Assembly: GCA_002428325.1 (NCBI GenBank)
Contig: DIVR01000001.1
Location: forward strand, 1-37,704
Length of the DNA: 37,704 nt
Source of the DNA: a bacterium UBP4_UBA6127
GTDB taxonomy: Bacteria > UBP4 > UBA4092
Direction of reading: 5' to 3'
This document shows positions 1 through 8,412 of this stretch, in pieces. The notes beneath the pieces were generated by a model, which did no database searches, was not told the DNA's origin, and saw only the letters and a list, made by a program, of their open reading frames with translations. The stretch's first letter is position 1. Each line of letters starts with the position of its first letter. The position numbers and the translations under genes were made by a program.

Positions 1-1716
1 TTGATTCTTATCCAATTTACCCTATGCAATCATTATCAGAAACAAAAAATTGCCGTTCAGTTTTACCTTTCACTACTGTTTTTACTATTAAGCATCCCTT
101 ATTTAAATGAATATTACAAAACGATTCAGTATGGTTTCATGGGCCATATGTTTTCATTAAACATTTCCATGAATGACTCCCTACTAAGATTATTAGTCGC
201 TGCCTCCCTGGTTAGCTGCCTGTTTGCCGGGCTATATCCCTTCTGGACGAAGACTCGGCTGAACTGGGTAAAAACCCTTTTACCCGCCACTGTCCTTATC
301 GGTTTTTTTCTTTGGTTTATTCCGATAACCCTTTTACCATCACCCCCCAAAGGCTCCCTTATTCCTATTGATATAGGTAATGGTTTTGCTCAAATCAATT
401 TCTCTTTAAGCGATGGAACCATGGGCGTTATCAGTCAAAATAACAACGGTGACAGAAACCCCAACCTTGGCGTTCACCTTTATGTTTTTTCGGATAAAGG
501 TTCTTTACTCCAGAAAATGTTATTTACCAGCCCCGATAAGCAACCCTATAACAGATTGGAAGGTTACAGCCAATCAACTGATAAACAAATCCTTTTATGT
601 TATGGTGTTCCTACTCCATATAATAGTAACGATACTACTCTAAACATTTTTAGATATGATTCATTATCAAGATCCTTAAAAAGTTTTCCAATTACCCTTT
701 CAAAAAAGTCCTCAGAGGAGTATTTGTTAAGTAGTCAACTATTCCATAAAGTCGCCTGGACCCCAGACGGTAAATTAGCGGCTTTTTTTATTCCTCTTCA
801 ATCTTCCCACGATACCGTTTCGATACCTAAAGAATATCAAGCTTTATCGCCAACGATCGATTCCCAATTAACACCCAACTATTCATTGATCCTCTATGAT
901 CGGGAGAAGGATAAATTTAATAACCTTTTCAATATCAAGGGTCATGTCAGTTCACCTTTTTGGCAGCAAGATGGAAGCCTGGGGTTTTTTAAAACAATGA
1001 CTCATTATGGAACCTTGGTAAAAAACACAGTATCCAGCCCTACTTATTATCGCTATGTGCCTTCTGGCTATTCGTCTGATATTATTCAAATCCCTGCAAG
1101 GGCTTTACTCTCTTCCCAGCCCCTGAAACAAGCTAAAATCATCCCGTTTTATCAGAATCAGATGAATTTTCAGGTAATAGTTGAACCTGATTCTCATTGG
1201 GCTTTTTCATCCATCGGAAAAGAAAATAATAAATGCGATATGTTATTTGTTGAGCTGACAACCGGCCGGTTTTCCCAAGTTACCATAAACAATGGCCTTA
1301 AAAACATGCCTATTTTCAGGCCTGGAAACAATAACGAATTCATCTGTATGGAAACGGTGGGGGAACAAACAAAATTTGTTCTTTACTCCCTTGCTAACCC
1401 CGATAAAAGAAAAGTACTCTTTCAACAAAATATTCCTCTGTTTTTTAGTAACTGCAGATGGGTTAATAATAGATATTTGATGATATTTCATGGACACAAA
1501 ACCTTTCTTTTAGATACCCAGACATCACACCTTAAAAACATTTGGCCTATAAGAAGTTTTAGTCCTTTGGGTCCTCGGTATATCAATACAAATTATTTTA
1601 TTTTTAAATATCCTGTTGTTACAGACTCTTTCATGATTACGCCAACCAGTCCCAGCCTTTTTAATAAAAGGGATGTGAAGACCCTGCTCTATCGGTATGA
1701 TCTGCCTTCTAATTAA
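1..1716 (+). CDS. Membrane-anchored protein with TolB/WD40-like propeller, 5' end possibly cut
   Basis: A 571-residue open frame reaches the first base of the window (a TTG), so the true start may lie upstream. Three hydrophobic segments are visible at about residues 17-38, 60-82 and 92-113. A large polar region of roughly 450 residues follows and would be extracytoplasmic. It holds repeated short beta-rich blocks such as WTPDGKLAAFF (about 250), FWQQDGSLGFF (about 320) and a FRPGNNNEF-type block (about 440). Their spacing resembles the blades of a TolB/WD40-like beta propeller. No catalytic motif was recognised. The reading frame ends 124 bases before the next gene, which has its own promoter. 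That the frame is coding is nearly certain; the propeller assignment is by pattern only and the function is unknown. Confidence 0.75.
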   Translation: MILIQFTLCNHYQKQKIAVQFYLSLLFLLLSIPYLNEYYKTIQYGFMGHMFSLNISMNDSLLRLLVAASLVSCLFAGLYPFWTKTRLNWVKTLLPATVLIGFFLWFIPITLLPSPPKGSLIPIDIGNGFAQINFSLSDGTMGVISQNNNGDRNPNLGVHLYVFSDKGSLLQKMLFTSPDKQPYNRLEGYSQSTDKQILLCYGVPTPYNSNDTTLNIFRYDSLSRSLKSFPITLSKKSSEEYLLSSQLFHKVAWTPDGKLAAFFIPLQSSHDTVSIPKEYQALSPTIDSQLTPNYSLILYDREKDKFNNLFNIKGHVSSPFWQQDGSLGFFKTMTHYGTLVKNTVSSPTYYRYVPSGYSSDIIQIPARALLSSQPLKQAKIIPFYQNQMNFQVIVEPDSHWAFSSIGKENNKCDMLFVELTTGRFSQVTINNGLKNMPIFRPGNNNEFICMETVGEQTKFVLYSLANPDKRKVLFQQNIPLFFSNCRWVNNRYLMIFHGHKTFLLDTQTSHLKNIWPIRSFSPLGPRYINTNYFIFKYPVVTDSFMITPTSPSLFNKRDVKTLLYRYDLPSN

Positions 1717-1741
1717 TCTTAAAAGTCCGGATCATACAAAT

Positions 1742-1771
1742 TTGACCGACAGGGATAATTTTTACTACAAT
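1742..1771 (+). promoter_or_regulatory. Sigma-70 type promoter for the phosphodiester glycosidase gene
   Basis: TTGACC at 1742-1747 and TACAAT at 1766-1771 are separated by 18 bases. Transcription would begin near 1778, about 63 bases before the ATG at 1841. An AAGAGGAAGG ribosome binding site follows in the leader. Confidence 0.5.
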
Positions 1772-1840
1772 GATGTAACAATCATAAAACCTGCTTGAGC
1801 GGTCAGGTCTAATCATTATTAAGAGGAAGGAATCACCCTA

Positions 1841-3163
1841 ATGAGAAATAAGTTATATGCTTTAGTAATGGCATGCCTGTTGATAGGGATGGCATCCCTG
1901 AGTTTTGCAATCACCGATGAACAGCAAATTAGAAATGCCACCTGGTACACCCAGCAAGTCGCCCCCGGGGTGAGCTGGAAGACCTGCCGATTCACCAATT
2001 TATTCAGTTCCCAGCAGGATATTTACGTGGGGACTATGGATTTAAACACTTCTACTGTCCGATTGAGTTTTTCTTATGCCTCCGGAGCAGGAAAAACCGT
2101 CAGCACTTTTGCAGCCCAGATTCCCGGCACCATGATTGCTGTGAATGGGGATTATTACAATACCGCCAACCATATCCCGGTCCAGTATTTACGGGTTACC
2201 GGTTACAGTTATGTTCCGGAACAGGCCTACTCCGGGTCGGGCGCAGTGGCCGCTGATTCCACAGGCAGAAATGTGAATATTCTCTTCAAGACCAATATTG
2301 GGGGAAACTGGAGTGTTTTGCCTCAATCCAATATCATGGCGACCCTTTATGACATCCTGAAAGCCGGAAACAATGCCACTTTGGCGAATGATACTTATAT
2401 GTGCTACACCCGGCATCCCCGGACGGCTGTCGGCAAAACAGCTGATAATAAATTACTGGTAGTCGTGGTGGATGGCCGAAGCTCCCGGGCTGCCGGCATG
2501 ACCCTCCCCGAGATGCAGGTTTTGATGAAAGCCCTGGATTGTGTAGATGCCATCAATATGGATGGCGGCGGTTCTTCTACCTTCTGGGTCAAAGGATATG
2601 GCTCCAATGGGGTGGTCAATATCCCTTCTGATGGCAGCCAGAGAGCCGTAGCAAACGCCATTAACCTGGTGATTACCGCGACTTCCAATAATAACACTTA
2701 TATTTTTGAATCCCGCAGCGGGGGACAGAATTTTTCTTATTATACTGAATCGGGCGTCTGGGGAAATAATGATACCCCCTGTGGAGCTATCGGAGTTACC
2801 GCCGGTTTAGGAACCCGATATGGGTCCACCTATCAATCAGTGGCCGGCCTCAAAAAGGCCACCTTCCAACCCAGCCTTTCCCATGGAGGACAGTATAAGG
2901 TTTATGCTGCCTGGCCTGCCGCTTCCAGCCGGAAAAGCAATATCACCTACCACATCAAACATTCCGCCGGGCTTTCCACCGTCATGGTGGATCAGTCGGC
3001 TACCTCCAATGAATGGGTGTTACTCGGGACTTACCAGTTTAACGTGGGAAGTGATGGGTATGTCCAGATCACAAATGAAAATACCGATGTTTCTGGCAGT
3101 ATGTATGCCGGCGCCATCAAATTTGAGCTGCTTTCACCTACCCAGGATTGGGTTAATTATTAA
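1841..3163 (+). CDS. Exported phosphodiester glycosidase (NAGPA family) with C-terminal golvesin-like domain
   Basis: The 440-residue product starts with a Sec signal peptide (about 1-23, ending SLSFA). Residues about 30-280 carry the family motifs of N-acetylglucosamine-1-phosphodiester alpha-N-acetylglucosaminidase (NAGPA/DUF2233): NGDYY at 102-106, HPRTAVG near 193, VVDGRS near 210, GMTLPEM, and NMDGGGSS with Asp241. Bacterial members hydrolyse sugar phosphodiesters, probably in cell-wall or exopolysaccharide metabolism. Residues about 285-437 form a golvesin-like beta-sandwich (YIFESRSG, FQPSLSHGGQYKVYAAWP, GTYQFNVGSDGYVQI) that recurs in the next two genes. It is presumably a wall- or carbohydrate-binding module. 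The gene has its own promoter and a terminator at 3196-3230. Start supported by AGGAAGG about 10 bases upstream. Confidence 0.9.
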   Translation: MRNKLYALVMACLLIGMASLSFAITDEQQIRNATWYTQQVAPGVSWKTCRFTNLFSSQQDIYVGTMDLNTSTVRLSFSYASGAGKTVSTFAAQIPGTMIAVNGDYYNTANHIPVQYLRVTGYSYVPEQAYSGSGAVAADSTGRNVNILFKTNIGGNWSVLPQSNIMATLYDILKAGNNATLANDTYMCYTRHPRTAVGKTADNKLLVVVVDGRSSRAAGMTLPEMQVLMKALDCVDAINMDGGGSSTFWVKGYGSNGVVNIPSDGSQRAVANAINLVITATSNNNTYIFESRSGGQNFSYYTESGVWGNNDTPCGAIGVTAGLGTRYGSTYQSVAGLKKATFQPSLSHGGQYKVYAAWPAASSRKSNITYHIKHSAGLSTVMVDQSATSNEWVLLGTYQFNVGSDGYVQITNENTDVSGSMYAGAIKFELLSPTQDWVNY

Positions 3164-3195
3164 TTGATTTATCGATAACACCAGGAATTACCGGT

Positions 3196-3230
3196 AAAAG
3201 GGAGGGGATTTATTCCCCCTCCCTTTTCTT
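3196..3230 (+). terminator. Intrinsic terminator after the phosphodiester glycosidase gene
   Basis: A perfect 12-bp stem (3196-3207 with 3216-3227) encloses an 8-base loop. The outer four pairs are A:T, so the T-rich tail overlaps the stem. It sits 33 bases after the stop codon. Confidence 0.85.
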
Positions 3231-3277
3231 TTGCCGGCTCAGGGATAACCTTTTGTTTCATTTCTCTCTCAGAGTCT

Positions 3278-3295
3278 TTTTGACAGCTGTCAAAA
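3278..3295. repeat. 18-bp perfect palindrome in intergenic region
   Basis: TTTTGACAGCTGTCAAAA is fully self-complementary with no central spacer, which is more typical of a protein-binding operator than of an RNA hairpin. It lies in the 548-base gap between the glycosidase and the first deacetylase, about 380 bases from the TATAAT of the downstream gene. Confidence 0.5.
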
Positions 3296-3535
3296 GGAAC
3301 TTTTAGGACTTCCCAGGACCCACCTGCCATGACCTTTTAGATGAGATAATCTGTTGTAATCAAAAGGATTAGCATTTTATTTCTGGATAAAAAGATTGAA
3401 ATATTTATTCCCTGGCTGAGTCTTCTCTTCTTTCTGTCCGATTCCTGTGGGATAACCAATACTCTTACTTATAAACCTCCTGGAATTCATCAGACCCCCC
3501 TCTTTTTCCGGAAATAATCCTCTTTTTTTCTGGGG

Positions 3536-3568
3536 GAGACCCAGGCTGATGGTTACAGCCTGGGTCTC
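3536..3568. repeat. 13-bp perfect inverted repeat (hairpin) in the gap before the first deacetylase
   Basis: GAGACCCAGGCTG (3536-3548) and CAGCCTGGGTCTC (3556-3568) are exact reverse complements around a 7-base loop. No T tract follows on either strand, so it is not a standard terminator. The rest of the 3164-3711 gap holds the terminator at 3196, the palindrome at 3278 and a -10 element at 3662. I saw no convincing gene in it. Confidence 0.6.
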
Positions 3569-3661
3569 AATCCGAATCCGGCCCGAATCCACTCCGATTG
3601 CTTTTCGGGAAAAGAAGGCTCGAAATGCGAAAAGAATACTAGTAATTCTGGGGAAAATGGC

Positions 3662-3667
3662 TATAAT
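3662..3667 (+). promoter_or_regulatory. Candidate -10 element for the deacetylase pair
   Basis: A perfect TATAAT lies 45 bases before the ATG at 3712, within the sequence GGCTATAATTTAAGGGA. The same arrangement (GGCTATAATGAAAGGGA) occurs before the UPF0182 gene at 13020. No good -35 hexamer is visible at either place. Confidence 0.4.
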
Positions 3668-3711
3668 TTAAGGGAAAACATCCCTCCGGAAAGGGTTTAG
3701 GATCAAGGGTC

Positions 3712-5823
3712 ATGAGAAAGACTTCTATTCACAGTTATCTGTTAATTTTACTGCTATCTATTCTTATCTTTAGTATTACCAATCAATCAAACGCCAATAT
3801 AGTATATCGGAGTTCCTATGGTTCGGCTGGAAATGGGTATCATTACCCAGTATGCGACCCAGGGGGAGTCATCTGGGTCTGCTCCTATGATGACGCAAAC
3901 CTGAAAGCTTTTCATCCCAATGGAACCCAAGCCCCTTTCACCCCGATAACCCAGGGGAAAGAGGCATCCGGGACCTCGGTTGCCTTGGCAGGAATATCCG
4001 GATTAGCCGTTGATACTGCTGGAATTATCTATCTGGCAGCTGATAATGGAACCTCTGGTTATATCTATAAATATCAGTCCTGGGATGGAGTAGCCCTGCC
4101 CGGTTTCGCAGTATCCTTCCGGCCGGGAGATATTGATATCGATACATCCAACCGGATTTATGTCGTTGAGAAAGTTTCGACAACTGTCAAAACCCGGTTT
4201 TTTGTTTTCAGTGAAAATGGGACTGGCTTAGGCGGTTCTCCCGTTTCGATTTCAGGAACAGGCAGTTTCATTAATCGGGGTATCGGAGTTGCTAAAGATG
4301 GCACGAAAGTTTATGTCGTCTCTGAGACCGAAGGGAAACTTTTTGAGTTTTCCGGAGGAATCACCGGGACCACGGCCAATTACCCCAGTTCTACTGAAAA
4401 GCTCACCGGACTATCTTCTCCGGGAGCTGTCGATGTGGATGCTGATGGGACATATTATGTTTCCTGCACCGGGGATTCCACTCTCCGAATATATCAATCC
4501 AATGACACCCTCCGGGAAATTCTTTCAGGGTCAGGCCTGGCAAAACCCAAGGGAGTCGCTTTCTATCCCAGCAAACAGGCTTTGTTTATCGCTCCTTATG
4601 TGGGAACAGGCAGCCTGCAACGATGGACCCAGACAACCGTCCAGCAAATCCCGGTCTTGGGATATCACGACATTATCGACAAATGGAATTCTACCCACAG
4701 TATGTTTGTTTCTACTGATAATTTTGCCGACCAGGTAAATTTTCTAAAAAAACACGGTTATACCGGGGTAACTTTGGCCCAGATTGATGACCATTATGTT
4801 CATGGGACTGATTTAGGTGAGAAACCGGTAGCTTTCACGTTTGATGATAATTATGAAGGAGAAGTCCTTAATGGCGGAAGCATCCTCAGCACCGCCGGCT
4901 GGAGTGGCACCATTTTTGCGCATACTTATTATGTGGGATATGTAAATGGAGTCGGCGCCCGAGGATCTTGGACCCAGTTATCTACGGCCCGACAGGCAGG
5001 TTATATGGAAGTCCAGTCCCATACGGTGAATCATTTGAATTTGACCTCTCTAAGCGAATCAGGAACTTATGGAGAATGTACCGGCTCCCGGGCTGCTATC
5101 ATGAAAAATCTGCCGGGACACCAAGCTCCTTATTTGGGGTATCCTTATGGAGGAGACGGTTTTACCTCTTCCTCCTACAGCCCCAGGGCCACCGTTCCGG
5201 GATTGGCAGCTAAAGCAGGATATATTAATTCTTACAGTTATGCCGGGGGATTTTCTTCCCGAACCACAGCTCCCCATAATATGCCCCGAGTTGTCATGAC
5301 CGGAGCGATGACCCTGAACCAATTTAAGTCGGCAATCAATTATGCCGGCGGAAGGCTGGATACCGACCCTTACATCGTCAATAATGATGGAAATGGCGAT
5401 GGTTCCGTCTCTCTTTCCGGTTCCTGGAGTACTCAGGAAGGGGTCAGTAACAGTTATATCGGCTGTTATGGTACTAATTACGCTTATACCGCCGCCGGAA
5501 CCGGCAGCAAAACCGCCACTTTCACACCCACCCTTCAGACGGCAGGCCAGTATGATGTTTACCTCTGGTGGGATGCTGACACCGACCGGGGAACCAATAT
5601 CCCTGTTACTGTCCAATATTCCAGCGGAACGGCCAGCATGACTGTGAACCAGCAGCTGAATGGATTCAAATGGAATTACCTGGGCAGGTATTCTTTCAAT
5701 GCCGGAACCAATGGCAAAATTATCCTGACCGATGCGGCCAATGGTATTATTACCGCTGATGCGGCCAAGTGGGAGCCTGTGTCCACCACCGGTATCGGTC
5801 CTGAATGGGTTTTATATCAATAA
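3712..5823 (+). CDS. Exported polysaccharide deacetylase with N-terminal propeller and C-terminal golvesin-like domain (copy 1)
   Basis: The 703-residue product has a signal peptide (about 1-28, ending SNA) and an NHL/SMP-like beta propeller (about 30-315, with repeats such as GLAVDTAGIIYLAADN and DVDADGTYYVS). A polysaccharide deacetylase (NodB-like, carbohydrate esterase 4) domain spans about 320-540. Its motifs are FDDN with Asp378/Asp379, HTVNH with His437/His441, and a YPYGG motif. The Asp-His-His metal set is kept, so deacetylation of N- or O-acetylated sugars outside the cytoplasm is expected. Residues 555-700 are the golvesin-like module, opening with an acidic NNDGNGDGS loop. The usual TFDDG is TFDDN here. 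AGGAT upstream of ATG 3712 supports the start. It is a tandem duplicate of the next gene, 64 bases away, probably one transcript. Confidence 0.88.
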   Translation: MRKTSIHSYLLILLLSILIFSITNQSNANIVYRSSYGSAGNGYHYPVCDPGGVIWVCSYDDANLKAFHPNGTQAPFTPITQGKEASGTSVALAGISGLAVDTAGIIYLAADNGTSGYIYKYQSWDGVALPGFAVSFRPGDIDIDTSNRIYVVEKVSTTVKTRFFVFSENGTGLGGSPVSISGTGSFINRGIGVAKDGTKVYVVSETEGKLFEFSGGITGTTANYPSSTEKLTGLSSPGAVDVDADGTYYVSCTGDSTLRIYQSNDTLREILSGSGLAKPKGVAFYPSKQALFIAPYVGTGSLQRWTQTTVQQIPVLGYHDIIDKWNSTHSMFVSTDNFADQVNFLKKHGYTGVTLAQIDDHYVHGTDLGEKPVAFTFDDNYEGEVLNGGSILSTAGWSGTIFAHTYYVGYVNGVGARGSWTQLSTARQAGYMEVQSHTVNHLNLTSLSESGTYGECTGSRAAIMKNLPGHQAPYLGYPYGGDGFTSSSYSPRATVPGLAAKAGYINSYSYAGGFSSRTTAPHNMPRVVMTGAMTLNQFKSAINYAGGRLDTDPYIVNNDGNGDGSVSLSGSWSTQEGVSNSYIGCYGTNYAYTAAGTGSKTATFTPTLQTAGQYDVYLWWDADTDRGTNIPVTVQYSSGTASMTVNQQLNGFKWNYLGRYSFNAGTNGKIILTDAANGIITADAAKWEPVSTTGIGPEWVLYQ

Positions 5824-5887
5824 ATTTTTCTCCCTGAACAGATAGAAGCCTCATGGTTTATTTTGTCTGCTAAAGGGATAATGAAAG

Positions 5888-8026
5888 ATGAGGGTTATGA
5901 TGAGCATTATGAAAAAGTTGCGGTCGGCATTATTACTTCTGGTGGGAGGAATATTCCTTCTGGGTTCCATCGCTAATGCCAGTTATAACAGTTATGCTAA
6001 TTTCGGAGCCACCGGGAGCGGATATCATTATCCGATTCTGGATAAAGGATACCAACTCTGGGTTATTGAGACCTCTGCTTCCCGATTAAGAGTCTTTCAT
6101 TCCTGGGGAAATGAAGCCCCTTTTTCCAATATTACCCAGGGGAAGAATGCCTCCGGGTCTAATGTCCTATTATCCGGTTTATCCGGGTTAGCAGTGGATA
6201 CGGCCGGAATTATTTATCTTGCCTGCAACAATAGTTCTTCCGGATACATTTATAAATTCCAGTCTTGGGACGGGAAAGCCCTAAATGGGTTTGCCTTGTC
6301 TTTCCTGCCGGGAGATTTGGATATAGATTCCTCCAACCGGCTTTATATTTCCGAAGCAACTACGGTGAATGCCAAATCCAGAGTCCATATTTTGAGCAGT
6401 ACCGGGACCGCTTATCCCGGCAGCCCTCTTGAAATTTCCGGTACCGGCACTTATGCCAATCTGGGCCTTGGAGTCCAGAAAGATGGAACCGCCATCTATC
6501 AGGCTTCCCGGACTGAGGGGCTTCTTCGCAAGTTTATAGGAGGGTTTTCTAACGGGACCGCCAGTTTCTCGACAGTAACGACCTTCTTGTCCGGACTGAC
6601 CGATCCGGTTGCCTGTGATGTCGATCGAATCGGCCGGATATATATATCCGACCCGGGGACTTCTACTGTGTCTGTGCTGGAATCGAATGGAACCCTTTAC
6701 CAGACCCTATCCGGGACAGGCGCTGAGAAACCTTTCGGTATTGCTGCTTATGAGAATCAGCAGCTTTTGTTTCTGGGCCGAGACCTTGCCTCCAGCTATC
6801 TCCGTTCCTGGGGTGAAGCGAATAATCTACAAATACCGGTGATGTGCTATCACAATGTAACGGCCTGCTGGAAAGCATCCCATAGCCTGAAGATTTCTCC
6901 TGACCTTTTTGAAGACCAGCTGAAATTCCTGAAAAACCATGACTACCACACTATCACTCCCGCCCAATATTATGAGTGGTGGATGAATGGGACCTCGTTG
7001 CCTGAAAATCCCATCCTGATAGCTTTTGATGACAATTATGAAGGGGAATATGACTGGGGTGGAAGCCTGTTGAAACAATATAACGGCACTGGAACAATTT
7101 TTGCGATTACCAAATCAGTCGGAGTTGACGGTTCCTGGTGGAATCATGGAAGTTGGTCGGATTTCTCCACCGGGGAAGCGGAAGGATTTATTAACGTAGA
7201 ATCCCATACCATGACCCATCTTGAGGCTACTTCCCTCAGCCAGAGTACAGTCCTGATTGAATATACCAATTCCAGGCTGGCCTTCCAGGCAAATATGTCC
7301 GGTAAGACCTGCCATTTTCTGGCTTATCCTTATGGTTCAGACACTTATACCCTGTCGGGAAGCCAGCTGCCGGCTGCAATACCTGTTCTGGCAGCCAGGG
7401 CTGGATATAAGATGAGTTTCTCAGTAAGGGGAAGTCTCTCCAGCCGATTCTCTCCCCCTCAGAATATCCCCAGAGTGGTTCCTGACGGAGACCAGACCCT
7501 TAACCAATTCAAACAGACCATTGGTTACAGCCTGGGCCGAATCGATTCCGACCCTTATATCGTCAATAATGACGGAAATGACGATGGTTCCACTTCCGGC
7601 ACCTCCGGATGGGCCAGCCGAGACTTTAACACCCTGGCCGATATCGGCTGTTATGGAGTCAACTATGCTTATGTTAATGCTTCCACTACAGCTGGAAACC
7701 AAACTTACACCTTCACCCCTTCCCTGGGAAAAGCAGGCAGTTATGATGTATATGGTTGGTGGCCCCAAGATAGCGTCCACGCTACAAATACCCCGATAAC
7801 GATTCATTACCTCAGCGGTTCCACCACGGTCAATGTTAATCAAAGAACCGATGGTTATCGGTGGGTTTTCCTGGGAAGATACAGTTTTGCCGCCGGAAGC
7901 GCCGGTACCATTGTAATTTCCAATCAGGCTAATGGAGTGGTGGCTGCCGACGCCGTCAAACTTGAATGGGTTGATCCGACCGCTGTAAATGACTTTATGA
8001 AATATGCTTCTGGTGAGACCTTCTAA
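5888..8026 (+). CDS. Exported polysaccharide deacetylase with N-terminal propeller and C-terminal golvesin-like domain (copy 2)
   Basis: This 712-residue paralogue of the preceding gene has the same three-part layout: signal peptide (ending IANA), NHL-like propeller (about 35-315) and NodB-like deacetylase (about 320-540). The deacetylase keeps AFDDN (Asp381/Asp382), HTMTH (His440/His444) and YPYGS. The golvesin-like domain runs from about 555 to 700, introduced by YIVNNDGNDDGS. The conserved metal and catalytic residues suggest an active extracytoplasmic enzyme. Several ATGs lie close together (5888, 5897, 5900, 5909). 5888 follows AAAGGG at a normal distance, while 5909 gives the more typical MKK signal-peptide start, so the N-terminus is uncertain by up to seven residues. 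A terminator follows at 8057. Confidence 0.88.
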   Translation: MRVMMSIMKKLRSALLLLVGGIFLLGSIANASYNSYANFGATGSGYHYPILDKGYQLWVIETSASRLRVFHSWGNEAPFSNITQGKNASGSNVLLSGLSGLAVDTAGIIYLACNNSSSGYIYKFQSWDGKALNGFALSFLPGDLDIDSSNRLYISEATTVNAKSRVHILSSTGTAYPGSPLEISGTGTYANLGLGVQKDGTAIYQASRTEGLLRKFIGGFSNGTASFSTVTTFLSGLTDPVACDVDRIGRIYISDPGTSTVSVLESNGTLYQTLSGTGAEKPFGIAAYENQQLLFLGRDLASSYLRSWGEANNLQIPVMCYHNVTACWKASHSLKISPDLFEDQLKFLKNHDYHTITPAQYYEWWMNGTSLPENPILIAFDDNYEGEYDWGGSLLKQYNGTGTIFAITKSVGVDGSWWNHGSWSDFSTGEAEGFINVESHTMTHLEATSLSQSTVLIEYTNSRLAFQANMSGKTCHFLAYPYGSDTYTLSGSQLPAAIPVLAARAGYKMSFSVRGSLSSRFSPPQNIPRVVPDGDQTLNQFKQTIGYSLGRIDSDPYIVNNDGNDDGSTSGTSGWASRDFNTLADIGCYGVNYAYVNASTTAGNQTYTFTPSLGKAGSYDVYGWWPQDSVHATNTPITIHYLSGSTTVNVNQRTDGYRWVFLGRYSFAAGSAGTIVISNQANGVVAADAVKLEWVDPTAVNDFMKYASGETF

Positions 8027-8056
8027 ATAAGAATCGATTAATATTTCTGATATTGC

Positions 8057-8097
8057 TCGAGGGGATGCCTCTATTACCATCCCCTCGAATTTTTTTT
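8057..8097 (+). terminator. Intrinsic terminator after the deacetylase pair
   Basis: An 11-bp perfect stem (8057-8067 with 8078-8088), a 10-base loop and an ATTTTTTTT tail lie 31 bases after the stop codon. Confidence 0.92.
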
Positions 8098-8276
8098 ACT
8101 CCTGGATATCCGGTATTTTCTCTTAGGTTTCAGGCATAGACTTACTATCGGTAGATTCCACTTTTCGGCCGGATTGACATACTTTTAAAACCAGGAAATG
8201 CCAATCCCCCAGGGATGTAAAACTGAGAAAACAGTCGATAGATGATTTCCCCCGACAAAAAAAGCTTCTTCCCTCA

Positions 8277-8305
8277 TTGAAAGAACCCCATTGAGAAAAT
8301 ATTAT
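8277..8305 (+). promoter_or_regulatory. Sigma-70 promoter for the phosphotransferase gene
   Basis: TTGAAA (8277-8282) and TATTAT (8300-8305) are spaced by 17 bases. The -10 overlaps the first DnaA box (8302-8310), so DnaA bound there would cover this promoter. Confidence 0.6.
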
Positions 8306-8343
8306 CCACAAAAAAGAAGTTATCCACTTTCCCCTGTGGATAA
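8302..8343. promoter_or_regulatory. Cluster of three DnaA boxes
   Basis: TTATCCACA at 8302-8310 (plus) and its exact reverse complement TGTGGATAA at 8335-8343 (minus) match the strongest DnaA box consensus. TTATCCACT at 8320-8328 differs at the last base. Three sites in 42 bases is far above chance. The flanks hold AT-rich stretches. No dnaA or dnaN is in the window, so this may be an origin, a DnaA-titration site or a DnaA-controlled promoter. Confidence 0.6.
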
Positions 8344-8412
8344 GTTGTGGAAGAATTGTATACAGATTCTGAATAACCCGTTGAAAAGGTATGGATAAAT
8401 AAAGGGGTGGGC

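Noticed and set aside
3536..3568. Terminator
   Set aside because: The stem is perfect but no T run follows on either strand and no gene ends next to it.
3377..3592. Minus-strand 71-codon gene
   Set aside because: No ribosome binding site, overlaps the inverted repeat, and the predicted peptide has no recognisable features.
5059..5616. Minus-strand open frame of 185 codons inside the first deacetylase
   Set aside because: Composition (Gly/Ile/Ser-rich, no motifs) is that of a complementary-strand shadow. The plus strand encodes the deacetylase motifs.
7421..8080. Minus-strand open frame of 219 codons inside the second deacetylase
   Set aside because: It mirrors the same antisense position as in the paralogue and runs over the terminator, with no ribosome binding site.
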